From Bacillota bacterium (GTDB lineage Bacteria > Bacillota > Clostridia > Acetivibrionales > DSM-2933), in assembly GCA_023441845.1 (NCBI GenBank), contig JAEZNF010000205.1, positions 1-6,374 on the forward strand: DNA of 6,374 nucleotides, written 5' to 3'. Of this stretch, positions 5,781 to 6,374 are shown one piece after another. Within the stretch, counting starts at the first letter, position 1, and each line of letters starts with the position of its first letter. The notes under the pieces were generated by a model, which was not told where the DNA came from, made no database searches, and worked only from the letters and a program-made list of their open reading frames with translations. The translations under genes were made by a program, and so were the position numbers.

Positions 5781-6374
5781 TTAATGTTTAAAGTGTCTTA
5801 ATCCTGTAAATATCATGGCTATGCCCAGCTTATTGCATGCATCAATGGATTCCTGGTCCTTAAGCGACCCTCCCGGCTGAACTATAGCAGTAATACCGGC
5901 CTCCGCTGCTGCTTCGACGCAATCCGGGAACGGAAAAAACGCATCTGAAGCAAGCACCGCACCCTTCGCCCTATCTCCGCTATATTCTATAGCTATTTTA
6001 GCAGCCATTATCCTGTTGGTCTGACCAGGTCCCACTCCTAATGTCTGCCTGTTCTTTGCAATAACTATACCGTTTGACTTGGTATGCTTAACAACCTTCA
6101 TAGCAAAAATCATATCGTCCAATTGCCCTGCTTCAGGCTTTTTGTCAGTTACTTCTTTTATATCACTTTTATTTACCAGTTCTCTATTTACGTTCTGGAC
6201 CAGCAAGCCGCCTGCTACCTTTTTCATTTCCAGACTGCCTTCCGGTAGTTTTGCAGATATATCGTCAAGCTGCATTACACGGATGTTCTTCTTCTGCATG
6301 AGAATTTCCAGAGCTTCCTTTGTAAAAGAAGGAGCTATTATGATTTCTATAAATATTTTATTTATTTCCTGGGC
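5781..6374 (-). CDS. purH: Bifunctional AICAR transformylase/IMP cyclohydrolase, C-terminal part
   Basis: About 197 C-terminal residues are present. The frame is open through the right edge, so the methionine codon at 6299 is internal and not the start. The protein catalyses the last two steps of IMP synthesis: formyl transfer from 10-formyl-tetrahydrofolate to AICAR, then ring closure. What is visible belongs to the AICAR transformylase domain. Recognisable stretches are '[10 protein letters not shown]' and 'GVGPGQTNR' (both in the region 6105-6025), '[10 protein letters not shown]', '[10 protein letters not shown]' and the terminal 'TGLRHFKH', which corresponds to the usual RHFRH/RHFKH end. 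The cyclohydrolase domain and the N-terminal part of the transformylase lie outside the window. purD follows after 31 nt, and the purH-purD order is typical of clostridial and bacillar pur operons. Confidence 0.97.
   Translation of the reverse strand, partial: AQEINKIFIEIIIAPSFTKEALEILMQKKNIRVMQLDDISAKLPEGSLEMKKVAGGLLVQNVNRELVNKSDIKEVTDKKPEAGQLDDMIFAMKVVKHTKSNGIVIAKNRQTLGVGPGQTNRIMAAKIAIEYSGDRAKGAVLASDAFFPFPDCVEAAAEAGITAIVQPGGSLKDQESIDACNKLGIAMIFTGLRHFKH

Overview
The window looks like chromosome from a low-to-moderate G+C, Gram-positive anaerobe of the Clostridia (Acetivibrio/Ruminiclostridium-like). This rests on A+T-rich intergenic DNA, strong GGAGG-type ribosome binding sites, T-rich intrinsic terminators, the nadD-yqeK-(LytR-type)-rsfS order and the protein sequences. 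The genus is an inference. Nothing points to a phage, transposon, CRISPR array, plasmid or defence island.

Layout, left to right. Bases 1-264 hold the 3' end of a plus-strand acyl-CoA synthetase. It meets the minus-strand block at a strong bidirectional terminator (278-320). All the other genes are on the minus strand and are read from right to left. First come the end of purH (from the right edge to 5781) and purD (5749-4478), the tail of a purine biosynthesis operon, closed by a terminator at 4326-4364. Next is a single-gene unit encoding a ROK-family sugar kinase (4255-3284), with its own terminator at 3234-3264. Then follows the cluster nadD (3183-2563), yqeK (2406-1795), a membrane-anchored LytR_C-domain protein (1746-937) and rsfS (813-460). 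An extended -10 promoter sits in front of nadD, and a second one lies directly in front of rsfS.

How the genes fit together. PurH and PurD are purine-pathway enzymes making IMP. NadD makes the dinucleotide NaAD for NAD synthesis. YqeK belongs to the HD family that hydrolyses Ap4A. RsfS silences ribosomes when nutrients run low. The ROK kinase phosphorylates a sugar, probably glucose. This is mostly conserved housekeeping content.

The least ordinary item is the LytR_C protein. It occupies the position where many clostridia carry a full LCP-family gene, but it has no LCP catalytic domain. Its LytR_C domain is split by about 95 residues of low-complexity sequence that contains a decayed 12-residue (36-nt) repeat. 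Other points of interest are the nadD promoter embedded in the preceding terminator, the TTG start of rsfS and a possibly structured 156-nt gap before yqeK. I found no convincing new multi-gene system.
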